Notes: generated by a model not told the origin, from the sequence alone. Positions 26,669 through 37,133 are shown, counted from the first letter of the stretch. The stretch: 58,679 bases of DNA from Rhizobium leguminosarum (GCF_001652265.1 NZ_LWBS01000358.1:1-58679), one strand, 5' to 3'. Made by a program: numbers and translations.

Positions 26669-29600
26669 CTAGTGGAAATTCCGCCCCCGCGGCATGAATT
26701 GGGCTGTTTCCGCCACAACCGCATGGCCGCTTGCGGCAGCCATCCGCTTTTCCAGCTCCGCCCTCTCTCGTGCCTGCGCGAGCTTTCTCTGCCGCTGATC
26801 GACACCCGGCCTCAGTACCTCGTCCGATCGCTCACAGACGCCGAAACGCCGGGCCTCGCGTTGCAGGATACCGAGCGCCGGCGTCATGTCCTCGATATGC
26901 TCAACAACGGTATGGATCACCCCGCTCTGGCTTTGCAGCCTGCCGCGGATTTTCACCAGCCGAGCACCCATGACGATCGCCCGGTATTTATCGAATACTT
27001 TGCTCCAGACGATGGCATTGGCGACCCCGGTTTCGTCCTCCAGCGTCATGAAGATCACCCCTTTGGCCGAACCTGGGCGCTGCCGCACCAGCACCAATCC
27101 AGCGATTGTCACCCTCTTTCCGTTCGGTACTGTCAGAAGATCGACATTGCGCGTGATGCCCATTTTCTGAAGTTCCTCCCGCAGGAAGGAAACCGGATGC
27201 GCCTTGAGCGACAGGGAGAGATAACGGTAATCCTCGATCACCTGTTCGCCCGGCAGCATATCCGGCAGCTTCGTCGCAGGCTCGGCCTGGAGGTCGACAT
27301 GACGGACCTGCTCGAAAAGCGGCAGCTCCTCGGTCGCGCTTTTCACATCCAGCGCCCGTACCGCCCAGAGTGCGTCGCGTCGTGACAGTTTGAGGGACTG
27401 GAACGCATCCGCATCCGCCAGTCGCTCGATAACAGATTTTTGCAGGCCGGATCGCAGCCAGAGATCGCGCACCGAACTGTAGCCTTTACCTCGATGGTCG
27501 ACGAGCCGTTCCATGTCGTCTGTCGAGAGACCCTTGATCTGCCGGAAACCCAGCCGCACCGCATGCCGGGTCTTGATGATCTCGCGCATCTTGTCATGCC
27601 GGAAATCGATGGCATTCCGATCGAAGGCAGCTTCTTCCAGACCGCAATCCCAGTTCGATTCATTGATGTCGACCGGCAGGATCTTTACCCCGTGCTCGCG
27701 TGCATCCCGCACCAGCTGCGCCGGCGCATAAAAGCCCATCGGTTGCGAATTCAGCATCGCCGCGCAAAAGACGTCGGGATAATAGGCCTTGAGCCATGAG
27801 GAGGCATAGACGAGCAGCGCAAAAGAGGCGGCATGGCTTTCCGGAAAACCATATTCACCGAAGCCTTTGATCTGGTTGAAACACTGTTGCGCGAACTCCG
27901 GATCATAGTCCTTTGCGACCATTCCCTCGATGAACCGCTTTTCGAAGTTACCGATCGTACCCGTTCTCTTGAATGTCGCCATCGCTCTGCGAAGCTTGTC
28001 GGCTTCCGCCGGTTTGAAGCCTGCGGCGGTAATGGCGATCTGCATGGCCTGTTCCTGGAACAAGGGCACGCCGAGGGTTCTTTCCAGAACCGTTTCCAGC
28101 TCCTTGCTCGGATATTTGATCGGAATGTTCTTGGCCCGCTGCTCCCGGCGTTTCAGATAGGGATGCACCATGTCGCCCTGGATCGGACCTGGCCGCACGA
28201 TCGCCACCTCGATGACGAGATCGTAGAACACCTTCGGCTTAAGACGCGGCAGCATGCTCATCTGCGCCCGGCTTTCGATCTGGAAGACGCCGAGCGTATC
28301 GGCCCGGCCCATCATCTCGTAAACCGGCTTGCCCTCATCCCCATGCTCCTTGTGGCCAAGGTCTGCGAGCGTCTTCTTCACGTCGTAATGCAGCTCCAGC
28401 AGCGAAAAGGCCTTCCGCAGGCAGGTCAGCATGCCGAGCGCCAGCACATCCACCTTGAGGATCTTGACGTTGTCGAGGTCGTCCTTGTCCCACTCGATCA
28501 TGTAGCGATCCGGCATCGCCGTCTTCATGATCGGCACCACCTCATCGAGCCGGTCCCGCGTGATGACGAAGCCGCCGACGTGCTGGGTGAGGTGGCGTGG
28601 GAAGCCGAGAAGCTCGGAGGCATATTTCAGCACGTTCTGGGTCACCGGATCCTTGACGTCGAGACCCGCCGCCTTGGCATCGCGTTCGGAGAGATTGTCC
28701 TCCGACCACCCCCAGACGAGGCTGCTGATCGCCGACTGGACATCCTCCGACAGCCCGAAGGCCTTGGCGACCTCGCGGCCGGCCGAACGGGTGCGGTAGG
28801 TGGTCACCCCCGCCGTCAGCCCGGCATGTTCTCTTTTGTATTTTTTGTAGATAAACTGAATGACCTCTTCGCGTCGGTCATGCTCGAAATCGACATCGAT
28901 ATCCGGCGGTTCGTCGCGATCCATCGAAATGAAGCGATCGAACAGCAGCGTGCTCTTTTCGGGATCGACCTCCGTTATCTCAAGACAATAGCAGATGACC
29001 GAATTTGCCGCCGATCCGCGCCCCTGGCACAAGACCTTGAGTTCATAGCGAGCGTGCTGGATGATCCTGTGCACCGTCAGGAAATAAGAGGCATATTTCT
29101 TATCCCCGATGAGTTTCAACTCATAATCGATCTGTTGCGCCACCTTGGGCGGGATACCGTCGGGATAGCGTCTTGCGGCTCCCGCTTTCGTCAGCCTTTC
29201 GAGTGTCTCCTGCGGCGTTTCGCCGGGATCGTTTTCTGGCGGATAATTGTGCTCCAGTTCCTTCAGCGAAAAGGTCAAGCTGTCGAAAAATACCTGCGCA
29301 TTTTCGATCGCACCAGGATAGTCCCGGAAGACCCGGACCATTTCACGTGAATCCTTGAGGTAACGTTCGGCATTCGGCGCCAGCAGGAATCCGGCTTGCG
29401 CTATCTGCACATGCTCCCGGATCGCGATCACGACATCCGAAAGCGGCCGGCGTTCGGGATGATGGTAAAGTGGTTGGTTGGTCGCAATCAGCGGCACGCG
29501 ATTTCGGGCAGCAAGCATGGAAAACACCGCAAAGACCTGCCTGTCGCGGCCGTCATAGGCTGGCGCCAGCGCCATAAAAAAAGCCTTGCGGAAGCGTCTG

Positions 29601-30133
29601 CGAAACCGTTCCAGATAATCTTTCAGCGTCGACTGACCCGCCTGATGATCGACAAGGGTGCGATCGGGAACGAGGGCAAGCATCATCTCGTCCCCCCATT
29701 CCATGAGCTCCGCTTCCGTCAGTATGCAGGTCCCCTTGACCGCCTCTTTTTTCAGATTACCGGCGCTGAGAAGACGGCAGAGATTTGCCCAGCCGCGCCG
29801 GTTGCGCGGATAGGCAAGGATATCAGGCGTTCCATCGCAAAAGACGAGACGGGCGCCCGGCTGAACCCGGATAGGATCGAAAATGACCTCCGTTTTTCCC
29901 TTCTTCTTCGCTTCGGCTAAAATCGCATCCCTGTTTTTGTATCTCTCCTCAAGCTGCTCCGCCTGCGCATGTGCCCGCACCACGCCGGCAACCGAATTCC
30001 GGTCCGCAATGCCGAGGCCGCCGAGCTTCATCGAAGCGGCCTGCACGACCATCTCTTCCGGGCTGGAGGCGCCTTCGAGAAACGAGAAATTCGTCCTCGC
30101 GCCGATCTCGCAAAATGCGGGCGCGGTTCTCAT
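26669..30133 (-). CDS. dnaE2: Error-prone DNA polymerase DnaE2 (ImuC)
   Basis: This 1154-residue C-family polymerase carries out SOS mutagenesis. The N-terminal PHP domain ([31 protein letters not shown]) is followed by the palm, with catalytic Asp residues in [13 protein letters not shown], then the thumb/fingers, a helix-hairpin-helix region and a C-terminal OB fold ([29 protein letters not shown]). The final ~60 residues, a charged helix, extend past typical members. The ATG at 30133 overlaps the imuB stop (ATGA). It is transcribed from the SOS promoter upstream of imuA. Confidence 0.96.
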   Translation of the reverse strand: MRTAPAFCEIGARTNFSFLEGASSPEEMVVQAASMKLGGLGIADRNSVAGVVRAHAQAEQLEERYKNRDAILAEAKKKGKTEVIFDPIRVQPGARLVFCDGTPDILAYPRNRRGWANLCRLLSAGNLKKEAVKGTCILTEAELMEWGDEMMLALVPDRTLVDHQAGQSTLKDYLERFRRRFRKAFFMALAPAYDGRDRQVFAVFSMLAARNRVPLIATNQPLYHHPERRPLSDVVIAIREHVQIAQAGFLLAPNAERYLKDSREMVRVFRDYPGAIENAQVFFDSLTFSLKELEHNYPPENDPGETPQETLERLTKAGAARRYPDGIPPKVAQQIDYELKLIGDKKYASYFLTVHRIIQHARYELKVLCQGRGSAANSVICYCLEITEVDPEKSTLLFDRFISMDRDEPPDIDVDFEHDRREEVIQFIYKKYKREHAGLTAGVTTYRTRSAGREVAKAFGLSEDVQSAISSLVWGWSEDNLSERDAKAAGLDVKDPVTQNVLKYASELLGFPRHLTQHVGGFVITRDRLDEVVPIMKTAMPDRYMIEWDKDDLDNVKILKVDVLALGMLTCLRKAFSLLELHYDVKKTLADLGHKEHGDEGKPVYEMMGRADTLGVFQIESRAQMSMLPRLKPKVFYDLVIEVAIVRPGPIQGDMVHPYLKRREQRAKNIPIKYPSKELETVLERTLGVPLFQEQAMQIAITAAGFKPAEADKLRRAMATFKRTGTIGNFEKRFIEGMVAKDYDPEFAQQCFNQIKGFGEYGFPESHAASFALLVYASSWLKAYYPDVFCAAMLNSQPMGFYAPAQLVRDAREHGVKILPVDINESNWDCGLEEAAFDRNAIDFRHDKMREIIKTRHAVRLGFRQIKGLSTDDMERLVDHRGKGYSSVRDLWLRSGLQKSVIERLADADAFQSLKLSRRDALWAVRALDVKSATEELPLFEQVRHVDLQAEPATKLPDMLPGEQVIEDYRYLSLSLKAHPVSFLREELQKMGITRNVDLLTVPNGKRVTIAGLVLVRQRPGSAKGVIFMTLEDETGVANAIVWSKVFDKYRAIVMGARLVKIRGRLQSQSGVIHTVVEHIEDMTPALGILQREARRFGVCERSDEVLRPGVDQRQRKLAQARERAELEKRMAAASGHAVVAETAQFMPRGRNFH

Positions 30134-31740
30134 GCAAAGACACCATGCATGAACCAGCGCGGATCGAGTTCCCGACCATAGAAGCCGCGACGATAGATCC
30201 AGAAGCGATGTCCGGTCTCGTCCTCGATGCGGAAATAGTCACGCGCCTCGGCGTCATTCCCATCGATCCACCATTCCATGGCAATCCGTTCCGGCCCTTC
30301 GCTTCTTGCCACCTGATGCTGAATGCGCCGCCAGCGGAAGCTCTGCGGCGGACCGTCGGGCACCTCGGCAAGTATGGTCTCGACGGGCTCCGGCGTTGCA
30401 AAGAGCCGCAGCGGGCGCTCTTCGCGGAAAGGAAGCTGGATGTCCTGCTCCACCTTCCGCCTGGGAAGGCTCTCCATCACAGGAACCGTGATGACGGCGC
30501 GTTCCGGAACATGGCTCTCGCGAAGCTGGAAGCTTTGCAGGCAATCCGCACCCAGCCGGGCCGAGACCCGGTCGACGAAGGTCGAAAGCGACATCTCTCC
30601 CTGCCGGTCGCCCTCGAAATCACCCTGCGTCTCGTTGAAAGGATCGTGCCGCAACACATTCAACCGCAGGATCTCGAAGCCATAGCCGGCATCGAGATCG
30701 TCATAGACCGCCTGCAATCGCTCGGAAAAAAGCCCGGCGATGAACCTTGGTTCGCGAAGCGGCTGCGAAGCGCCGACGGAGATACGAAAGACCCTGCCGT
30801 CGACGCGGAACAGGACCAGTTCGAACACCCGCCCGCCAGCCCCCCGCGCCTCCAGCGACGGCTGCAGCGATAGGGCGACCTGCCTGGTGACGGCAAGGAT
30901 CTGTTCTTCCGTCCCGATGGGCTCGATCAGCCGGCTTTCAGCCGAGAGGCTGGCAACAGGACGCCGGGGCGAGACCGGCTCCTCTTCACGTCCCAGCGCC
31001 TGGTCGAGACGCAGAAGCAGCTCCGGGCCGAACCGGCGGGTCAGCGGCGCGCGCGGTGCATCGATGATGTCGCCGATATATTTCAGACCGAGCTTCTTCA
31101 GGGCAGCGACGGTTTGTCCTTCCAGCCGCAAGGCTGCGACCGGCAAGGACATCAGCACATGTTCCGCCTCCTCGTCCCCGATCACGCCGCCTTGCCCGAA
31201 GCGGGACGCGGCCCAGGAAAGGCCTGATGACGATGAGACCGCGCCTCGGGCATCGAATCCCATATGGAAAAGCCGCGACAGCACATCCTTAAGAAGCGCC
31301 TTTTCACCGCCGAATAGATGGGCGCAGCCGCTAATGTCGAGAAACAGACCGTCGTTGCCGTCGAACGCCACCAGCGGCGTATAACGGTCGCACCAGTCGG
31401 CAATTGCCTCCAGCAACCGACGGTCGGCCGCCAGATCCTCTTCCGCTACCTCGAGCATGGGATACATGGCGCGCGCTTCGGCAGCGCCCAGCTCCTTCCT
31501 CAGCCCCAACCTTTCGGCCAACTCGTCCAGTGCCGTCAGCCGCATGGCATTGTTGAGCTTGCCGGAACAGACGATAGGCGGCGTTTCAGGACGCCCTTTC
31601 GAACGCCAGGAGAGCCCCCATCGCTTGCGGGCGATCCGGTCCGTCGGCAGATGCGGGAAGCTGAGCGCCAGAATGCGCTGACTGTTCGCCTGGAGAACGA
31701 ACGAGGTTTGGTTCGGCGACAGGGAGAAATTGGCGGTCAT
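30130..31740 (-). CDS. imuB: ImuB, inactive Y-family polymerase (mutasome hub)
   Basis: This 536-residue protein is of DinP/Y-family fold and tethers DnaE2 and the beta clamp. The palm motif reads [18 protein letters not shown] and lacks the acidic catalytic set of true polymerases, as expected for ImuB. The little-finger and C-terminal domains are present. The ATG at 31740 has GGAGTGGA upstream. This start lies 155 nt inside imuA, an unusually long overlap. No later ATG, GTG or TTG fits before the conserved [21 protein letters not shown] segment. Confidence 0.93.
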   Translation of the reverse strand: MTANFSLSPNQTSFVLQANSQRILALSFPHLPTDRIARKRWGLSWRSKGRPETPPIVCSGKLNNAMRLTALDELAERLGLRKELGAAEARAMYPMLEVAEEDLAADRRLLEAIADWCDRYTPLVAFDGNDGLFLDISGCAHLFGGEKALLKDVLSRLFHMGFDARGAVSSSSGLSWAASRFGQGGVIGDEEAEHVLMSLPVAALRLEGQTVAALKKLGLKYIGDIIDAPRAPLTRRFGPELLLRLDQALGREEEPVSPRRPVASLSAESRLIEPIGTEEQILAVTRQVALSLQPSLEARGAGGRVFELVLFRVDGRVFRISVGASQPLREPRFIAGLFSERLQAVYDDLDAGYGFEILRLNVLRHDPFNETQGDFEGDRQGEMSLSTFVDRVSARLGADCLQSFQLRESHVPERAVITVPVMESLPRRKVEQDIQLPFREERPLRLFATPEPVETILAEVPDGPPQSFRWRRIQHQVARSEGPERIAMEWWIDGNDAEARDYFRIEDETGHRFWIYRRGFYGRELDPRWFMHGVFA

Positions 31741-32530
31741 GGGGGTTCCACTCCAGAAGAAAGGAGAGCGGGGCCGGATTGCGGCTCTTCTCCAGCGTGA
31801 GACGGAAAATCGGATTGCCGATGCTGCCGGAAAGTTTCGATCCACCCGGCAACGGCCGCAGACCGGACGGGGCCGGCTCAACATGCAGACGGAAGGCCGC
31901 ACTGCTTGCCTCCTCTGCTCCGGCCTGGCGGACAAGGAATAGCGGACGGCGGGCAGCATGCGCCCTGAGACTGAGCCTGCGGCTTTCGGTCAGGCCAAAA
32001 TGGGCGGGATTGCCTCGCACTTCGAAGATGACGGCCGAGAAGGCAGCGCTTTCCACCGCCGCCTCCGCCAGCCAGAGCGCCTCATCCAGCTTGCGCGGCG
32101 CGGCATGGAGAAACCGCTCCGGGTTCAACCCGAAATCCCGAAGCCCTGGTGCATAGGGACGACCGGCCTCCAGCGTGCCGACGGCATCGCCAATCCAGAG
32201 CAACGGCATAAGCCTGCCGGCATCCGCTTCCTGTTTCTGCAGCCGCGCGGCAACAGCCATCGCCAGCCCGCTTGCCGCACCGGCATCGCGAGACAGAGCC
32301 GAGCGGAATTCGGTGATCGCATCGAGCGGCAACCCGCCTTCCAGCGCGCTGTCTAGAAACTCAACCCCAAACGCCAAGGGCGGCAGAACGCGTCTCCTGG
32401 GTATCTGACCTCCTGCCGCCAGGGCTTCCCGCTCCGCCGCGGCAAGCGCCGGCGCGAGCCTTCCCTCCAGTCTGGCGATGGTTTCGCGGAGCGCAAAAAG
32501 CCGCTCGCGCGCCAGGGCGTGCTGCGCCAT
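31586..32530 (-). CDS. imuA: ImuA, RecA-like accessory mutasome protein
   Basis: This 314-residue protein resembles RecA/SulA-like ImuA: a helical N-terminus, then VEFLDSALEGGLPLDAITEFRS, PLLWIGDAVGTLEAGRPYAPGL and SAVIFEVRGN. It works with ImuB and DnaE2 in translesion synthesis. ATG 32530 follows GGAGAAC (32534-32540). The LexA box is 21 bp upstream. Its last ~50 residues overlap imuB in another frame and are less family-like. Confidence 0.9.
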   Translation of the reverse strand: MAQHALARERLFALRETIARLEGRLAPALAAAEREALAAGGQIPRRRVLPPLAFGVEFLDSALEGGLPLDAITEFRSALSRDAGAASGLAMAVAARLQKQEADAGRLMPLLWIGDAVGTLEAGRPYAPGLRDFGLNPERFLHAAPRKLDEALWLAEAAVESAAFSAVIFEVRGNPAHFGLTESRRLSLRAHAARRPLFLVRQAGAEEASSAAFRLHVEPAPSGLRPLPGGSKLSGSIGNPIFRLTLEKSRNPAPLSFLLEWNPHDRQFLPVAEPNLVRSPGEQSAHSGAQLPASADGPDRPQAMGALLAFERAS

Positions 32531-32550
32531 GGCGTTCTCCAATTCGTCTT

Positions 32551-32565
32551 GTTCCTGTTATGTTC
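32551..32565. promoter_or_regulatory. LexA (SOS) box upstream of the imuA-imuB-dnaE2 operon
   Basis: GTTC-CTGTTAT-GTTC is an exact match to the alphaproteobacterial LexA operator GTTC-N7-GTTC. It is just downstream of a CTATAA -10-like element read on the minus strand and 21 bp before the imuA ATG, a position where LexA blocks RNA polymerase. Confidence 0.92.
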
Positions 32566-32691
32566 TTATAGATTCCAGAGAGCTAATGAAGAGTCAACGG
32601 CCATTTTCTATGAATTTATTCCTGCCTTTGATTCCGCACTCGAAAATCGGCGATAAAGGTTCTATATGGGCCCGCAAAGGAAGGAATATTC

Positions 32692-33129
32692 ATGGCCCGC
32701 ATAGACCAGAGCGATGATTGGCGGGACCGCCATGCGCCGACGATCAGCACCTTCGAGTCGCTGGCGATGGAGGCCTATAGCCATTTGCCGGATGAATTTC
32801 GCCAGCTGACGACCAACCTCACGATCGAGATTGAAGATTTCCCCGATGACGACGTTTTCGAGGACATGGCGCTGGAAACCCCTTTCGATCTGCTCGGCCT
32901 TTTCGAGGGCAGGGGCATTTCCGAACGTTTCACGCTGGAAACCGGCGAGATGCCGAACCGCATCCGCCTCTACCGCCGCCCCATCCTCGATTACTGGGCT
33001 GAGAACGACGAGACGCTCGGCGATATCATCACCCACGTCCTGATCCACGAGATCGGTCACCATTTCGGACTGAGCGACGATGACATGGAGCGGATCGAGG
33101 CAAGCGCCGAGGAAGCTGCCGAACGCTAG
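32692..33129 (+). CDS. Minimal zincin metallopeptidase family protein
   Basis: This 145-residue acidic protein has H119-E120-x2-H123-x2-G126-x2-D129 (HEIGHHFGLSDDD), the HExxHxxGxxD zinc motif of the minimal metallopeptidase family (formerly DUF1025). DDVFEDMALETPFDLLGLFEG and IRLYRRPILDYWAEN are its conserved body. There is no signal peptide, so it is cytoplasmic. Peptidase activity of the family is proposed, not established. ATG 32692 follows AAGGAAT. It stands alone, divergent from imuA. Confidence 0.85.
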   Translation: MARIDQSDDWRDRHAPTISTFESLAMEAYSHLPDEFRQLTTNLTIEIEDFPDDDVFEDMALETPFDLLGLFEGRGISERFTLETGEMPNRIRLYRRPILDYWAENDETLGDIITHVLIHEIGHHFGLSDDDMERIEASAEEAAER

Positions 33130-33193
33130 AGCCGCGCGTCCAAGACGCGTTAAGGACCCTCTACCACTTTCAATCGCGCCTATGCGCCAAGCC

Positions 33194-33400
33194 TCACTGC
33201 TCGGAGAGTTTCATCTCGGGATCGTAGTCCTTGCCTTCGACATGCTTGACGACGGCCTGGCCGCACTGCATCGCACCGGTTGCGGCATTGAAGGCATAGG
33301 TCGGCGAGCCCTCCAGCGACCAGCCCTTGTTGAGGGCGGCGGTGACCTTGTGGCAGAAGGAAGCATCGTCGGGACCGGTCAGGAAGCGGTAGAGTTTCAT
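33194..33400 (-). CDS. DUF1737 domain protein
   Basis: This 68-residue protein (MKLYRFLTGPDDASFCHKVTAALNKGWSL..., CGQAVVKHVEGKDYDP) has the full DUF1737 domain, which is thought to be a small nucleotide- or metabolite-binding fold of unknown role. Its ATG overlaps the stop of the CitE-like gene as TAATG, so it is translated by re-initiation from that mRNA and probably works with it. Confidence 0.85.
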   Translation of the reverse strand: MKLYRFLTGPDDASFCHKVTAALNKGWSLEGSPTYAFNAATGAMQCGQAVVKHVEGKDYDPEMKLSEQ

Positions 33401-34320
33401 TACATCGTCTTTCGTGCTGCAATCTGGCGGGCTGCGATCAGGCGGGCTTTATGGACCAGACTTTCCGCCTGGACAAGATGCAGCCGCTCGACCATCCGCC
33501 CGCCTGCATTGATGACGTTCAGCCCATCGGAGGCGGGATCGGCAAAGGCTGATATGATCGCCTCCGCTTCCGCAATCGCCGCCGGATCGGGGCCGAAATG
33601 GCGGTTGGCGGGCTCGATCTGCGCGGGGTGGATCAGCATCTTGCCGGCAAATCCCATGGCCCGACCCTGCAGGCATTCGGTATCGAAACCCTGTTCGTCC
33701 CTGAAATCGTTGAAGACGCTGTCGATCGCATCGAGCCCGTAGGCGCTGACCGCAAGGACGACCTGCATCAGCCACGGCACGAGATAGCTTCGCCCCGGCT
33801 GCTGCAGCACGCCGGTTTCCTTGCGCAGGTCGTTGAGCCCGACGACGAGGCAATCGAGCCGCGAGCCCGGCGTGCGCCCGGCTTCGGCGATAACAGCCGC
33901 ATTCAGGATGCCGCGTGGCGTCTCGATCATCGCCCAGATACGTAGATCTTCCGGTGCATCGGCCTCGGAGAGAAGGTCACTGAGCGCCATGACATCCTGC
34001 GGTTGGTCGACCTTCGGCAGCAGCACGGCGTCGGGATTGAGCGCGATTACCAGTTCCATGTCCGCCAGGCTGAAATCGGTGGATAGGCTGTTGATGCGGA
34101 TGATCCGCTCCTTGCCTTCGAGCGGCCGAGCCGAAAAGAAATTCCTTAGATTTTCCCGCGCTTCCACCTTCTTTTCCGGCGCCACGGAATCCTCGAGATC
34201 GAAGATCACGGCATCGCAATCGACCGCATGGGTCTTTTCGAGGGCGCGGGGATTGATGGCAGGCACGCTCAGCACCGAACGGCACAGGCGGGCGGAGCGG
34301 GTCGCTGGGTTTCGGCTCAT
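33400..34320 (-). CDS. HpcH/HpaI aldolase / CitE-like CoA-ester lyase
   Basis: This 306-residue TIM-barrel enzyme of the citrate-lyase beta/malyl-CoA lyase family contains RSVLSVPAINPRALEKTHAVDCDAVIFDLEDSV (CoA- and Mg-binding, DLEDSV), RINSLSTDF, WAMIETPRGILNA (Glu ligand) and GRAMGFAGKMLIHPAQIEPAN. It should cleave or form a C-C bond of a CoA thioester such as malyl-, methylmalyl- or citramalyl-CoA; which one is not readable. It is divergent from the small membrane protein gene and couples to the DUF1737 gene. Confidence 0.9.
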   Translation of the reverse strand: MSRNPATRSARLCRSVLSVPAINPRALEKTHAVDCDAVIFDLEDSVAPEKKVEARENLRNFFSARPLEGKERIIRINSLSTDFSLADMELVIALNPDAVLLPKVDQPQDVMALSDLLSEADAPEDLRIWAMIETPRGILNAAVIAEAGRTPGSRLDCLVVGLNDLRKETGVLQQPGRSYLVPWLMQVVLAVSAYGLDAIDSVFNDFRDEQGFDTECLQGRAMGFAGKMLIHPAQIEPANRHFGPDPAAIAEAEAIISAFADPASDGLNVINAGGRMVERLHLVQAESLVHKARLIAARQIAARKTM

Positions 34321-34458
34321 GGCGAATTAGTGCCAAGCTTTGACAGTCGAAGCAAGCAGCCCACCCCAGAACATCGAGCAGAACAACAAAAAGCCATGCT
34401 TGCCTTGCAGAGAGGAAAGAGAAGGACCACATTCCTTTCCGAAGAAAGGTCTCTAACC

Positions 34459-34692
34459 ATGCAGAACATTCGCTCCGTCTTCCTCATGCTTGCTGGCGCC
34501 ACCGTGTTTGTGGCTATGCTGCTTCTCACCTTTTCGGTGACGCTCGCCGTCGGCGGCATTCTGACCGTGATCATGGTCGGACGTGCGCTTTCGATGAAGA
34601 TGAAGCCCGCTCCGGTTCGCGCCAAGGCAAATCACGGCCAGCGCGAAATGCGGGTGTGGAACGACGGCCGCGGCACGATCATCGATCTCTGA
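34459..34692 (+). CDS. Small membrane protein, unknown function
   Basis: This 77-residue protein has a hydrophobic N-terminal half (SVFLMLAGATVFVAMLLLTFSVTLAVGGILTVIMVGRAL), probably two closely spaced membrane helices. A short basic cytoplasmic segment (KMKPAPVRAKANHGQREMRVWNDGRGTIIDL) follows. The terminal W-N-D-G-R-G-T-I-I-D-L looks conserved in character. Start ATG 34459 has a GAAGAAAGG ribosome-binding site. I do not recognise a family. It is followed by a VOC-protein gene 111 bp downstream. Confidence 0.75.
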   Translation: MQNIRSVFLMLAGATVFVAMLLLTFSVTLAVGGILTVIMVGRALSMKMKPAPVRAKANHGQREMRVWNDGRGTIIDL

Positions 34693-34803
34693 TCATCTTT
34701 TCGCTGAAAAATTTGCCCGACACTGTCGCATCGCGCTTCCATGTTACGTCTTTGAAGCAGCCAGGCATTCAGCCGGCGCTTCAAACACGAATGGAGGACA
34801 AGC

Positions 34804-35226
34804 ATGGATACGACGACAGAGAGCAACCCGACCAAGATGCCACCGGTCAAGAATGGCCTGCTGCCCTATCTGACGGTCGATGGCGCGGTGAAAGCTGCGG
34901 AATTCTATAAGAAGGCTTTCGGCGCCGAAGAGGCCTATCTCGTGCCGGTCGACGAGAGCGGCAGAACGATGCATGTGCATCTCTATATCAACGGCAGTTC
35001 CCTCATGCTGTCGGATGCCTATCCCGAATACGGTCATCCCTTCAAAGGCCATGAAGGCTTCGCCATTCAGCTGGTGATCGACGATATCGATTTCTGGTGG
35101 GACCGTGCCGTGGCTGCCGGCGCTGATGTCGTCATGCCGGTCGAACTGATGTTCTGGGGCGACCGCTACGGCCAGCTTCGTGATCCGTTCGGCGTCCTCT
35201 GGGGCCTGAACGCACCGTCCAAATAG
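34804..35226 (+). CDS. VOC family protein (PhnB-like)
   Basis: This 140-residue protein has paired beta-alpha-beta3 vicinal-oxygen-chelate modules: LLPYLTVDGAVKAAEFYKKAFGAEE opens module one and GFAIQLVIDDIDFWWDRAVAAGADVVMPVELMFWGDRYGQLRDPFGVLWGL module two. The PhnB/glyoxalase-like subgroup often has no proven enzyme activity. AATGGAGGAC before ATG 34804 is a good ribosome-binding site. It appears monocistronic. Confidence 0.88.
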   Translation: MDTTTESNPTKMPPVKNGLLPYLTVDGAVKAAEFYKKAFGAEEAYLVPVDESGRTMHVHLYINGSSLMLSDAYPEYGHPFKGHEGFAIQLVIDDIDFWWDRAVAAGADVVMPVELMFWGDRYGQLRDPFGVLWGLNAPSK

Positions 35227-35360
35227 GGGACAGGCTCAATCGGCGGATCGCGCGAAGCGTCGCGTGGCCGCCGTCCGTGAAAAGATTCTCCTTCATTTCG
35301 GCGAAAAACTGGACTAGATGCAAATTCAGAAAGTAGATTTGCTGAAATGGAGCATGGATC

Positions 35361-35969
35361 ATGGATAAATTCGTGAAGCTCACGGGCGTTGCAGCGCCGC
35401 TGCCGGTCGTCAACGTCGACACCGACATGATCATTCCGAAGGATTATCTGAAGACGATCAAGCGCACCGGCCTCGGCACCGGCCTCTTCGCGGAAGCCCG
35501 CTACAATGAGGACGGCTCAGAAAACCCGGATTTCGTGCTGAACAAGCCGGCCTATCGCGATGCCAAGATCCTCGTTGCCGGCGATAATTTCGGCTGCGGC
35601 TCCTCGCGCGAGCACGCCCCCTGGGCGCTTCTCGATTTCGGCATCCGCTGCGTCATCTCGACCAGCTTCGCCGACATCTTCTACAACAACTGTTTCAAGA
35701 ACGGCATTCTGCCGATCAAGGTCAGCCAGGAAGATCTCGACAAGCTGATGGACGACGCCTCGCGCGGCTCCAACGCCATTCTGACCGTCGACCTCGAAAA
35801 CCTCGAGATCACCGGCCCCGATGGTGGCTTGATCAAGTTCGATCTCGACGAATTCAAGCGCCACTGCCTGCTGAACGGTCTCGACGATATCGGTCTGACC
35901 CTGGAAAAGGGCAAGGCGATCGACAGCTTCGAAAAGAAGAACGCCGCTTCGCACCCCTGGGCAGCCTGA
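35361..35969 (+). CDS. leuD: 3-isopropylmalate dehydratase small subunit
   Basis: This 202-residue swivel subunit joins LeuC to isomerise 2- to 3-isopropylmalate in leucine synthesis. [31 protein letters not shown] and [45 protein letters not shown] are diagnostic. leuC is not in the window. It has its own transcription unit ending at the 35994 terminator, with leuB nearby but separated by an opposite-strand gene. Confidence 0.97.
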   Translation: MDKFVKLTGVAAPLPVVNVDTDMIIPKDYLKTIKRTGLGTGLFAEARYNEDGSENPDFVLNKPAYRDAKILVAGDNFGCGSSREHAPWALLDFGIRCVISTSFADIFYNNCFKNGILPIKVSQEDLDKLMDDASRGSNAILTVDLENLEITGPDGGLIKFDLDEFKRHCLLNGLDDIGLTLEKGKAIDSFEKKNAASHPWAA

Positions 35970-35993
35970 GCCCTATCCAATCGGTTACCGATC

Positions 35994-36019
35994 AAGCCGG
36001 GCTTTTCGCCCGGCTTTTT
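35994..36019 (+). terminator. Intrinsic terminator after leuD
   Basis: The stem AAGCCGGGC / GCCCGGCTT with a TTTTC loop is followed by a T5 run. It lies between leuD and the convergent dehydratase gene. Confidence 0.93.
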
Positions 36020-36031
36020 CTTTGGTGTGGG

Positions 36032-36964
36032 TCAAAGAAATTTTTCTTTCCAGGCCCTGAGTTTTTCGAGCGACACGCCGATGCCGCCGCAGACTTCGAT
36101 AAGTGGACTATCGAAGGGCTGAAGCAGTCCGGCATGCACATCGGCAACGGCAAGCGCCGCACCGCAGGCCGGCTCGACCAGAATGCGCTGCGCATCGGCA
36201 AATTTCAGGCAGGCGGCAACGGCATCGGCGTCGCTGACGACAACACTTTCAATCGGATGCTGCTTCGGCAGGTCGAAGACATGCTGCGCCACCTGCCGCG
36301 CGCCGAGCGAATTGGCAATCGAGGTAATGGCGGGAAGGGTGATACGCTCATTCGCCCTGAGACTGGCGTTCAGCGAAGCCGCCCCTTCCGTTTCGACGGC
36401 GATAACAGGCACATCGGAAAGCCCGTTTCGCTTCAAGCCCTCGACAATGCCGGCAAGCAACCCGCCGCCGCCGACGCTGGTGACGACGCAATCGAATTTT
36501 GCCCCCTTCGCCACCACCTCGTCGATCAGCGTGGCATGGCCATCCCACAGAAGCGGATGGTCGAAGGGATGCACATAGGTTGCCTTGCGGCTCCGGGCGA
36601 GTTCGACTGCATGGGCATTGGCCTCATCGAAAACCGAACCATGAACGAGGACATTGGCGCCCGTTTCGGCAATCGTCTGGCGTACATCGGCCGCCGTCGT
36701 CTCCGGCACGACGATCGTGACCGGCACACCGAGCGCCCGGCCGGCATAAGCCGCCGCAATGCCGGCATTGCCGCCGGAAGCACAGAAGATCTCGCGCGCG
36801 CCATTTTCCACCTCGTACGGGCAAAGCCGGCCGACGCCGCGCAGCTTGAAGCTGCCGGAAGGCTGCAGCGCATCAAGCTTCAGCCAGAGCGGTTTGCCGC
36901 TGGCGCTATAGCCAGGTGCCGTCTGAACCAAGGGCGTGTCGAGATGGAGAGGTACGAAAGGCAT
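36032..36964 (-). CDS. PLP-dependent threonine/serine dehydratase-like enzyme
   Basis: This 310-residue fold-type II PLP enzyme has the PLP lysine in QPSGSFKLRGVG, a substrate loop at ASGGNAGIAAAYAGRALGVP and the phosphate cup GGGGLLAGIVEGL. The short length and absence of an ACT domain fit catabolic L-serine/threonine dehydratase or a serine/threonine racemase-type protein rather than biosynthetic IlvA. ATG 36964 (MPFVPLHLDTPLV) is chosen; ATG 36973 would add three residues. It is located between leuD and leuB on the opposite strand. Confidence 0.85.
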   Translation of the reverse strand: MPFVPLHLDTPLVQTAPGYSASGKPLWLKLDALQPSGSFKLRGVGRLCPYEVENGAREIFCASGGNAGIAAAYAGRALGVPVTIVVPETTAADVRQTIAETGANVLVHGSVFDEANAHAVELARSRKATYVHPFDHPLLWDGHATLIDEVVAKGAKFDCVVTSVGGGGLLAGIVEGLKRNGLSDVPVIAVETEGAASLNASLRANERITLPAITSIANSLGARQVAQHVFDLPKQHPIESVVVSDADAVAACLKFADAQRILVEPACGAALAVADVHAGLLQPFDSPLIEVCGGIGVSLEKLRAWKEKFL

Positions 36965-37073
36965 GGGAACCATCCAGGGAAATAAAGGTGGAGCTGCCTT
37001 TCTAATCCGTTTGCGGGCGCAGGAGCAATCATCGCTGCTCAGAGCGATGCGTACCGATTCACCGCTTGTGTCG

Positions 37074-37102
37074 CTTGAAATGCCCATTTCCGGGGTCTAA
37101 GA
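37074..37102 (+). promoter_or_regulatory. Putative sigma-70 promoter of leuB
   Basis: CTTGAA (37074-37079), a 17-bp spacer and CTAAGA (37097-37102) fit the rhizobial housekeeping promoter with mismatches. It is 31 bp before the leuB ATG. Confidence 0.55.
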
Positions 37103-37133
37103 AACCGCAACTTGTTTTTCCCAGGAGGGTTTC

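Noticed and set aside
29341..29356. Second CACGTG-centred sequence (TTTCACGTGAAT) inside dnaE2 as another parS
   Set aside because: The outer positions do not match (about 12 of 16) and it is in coding sequence, so it is expected by chance.
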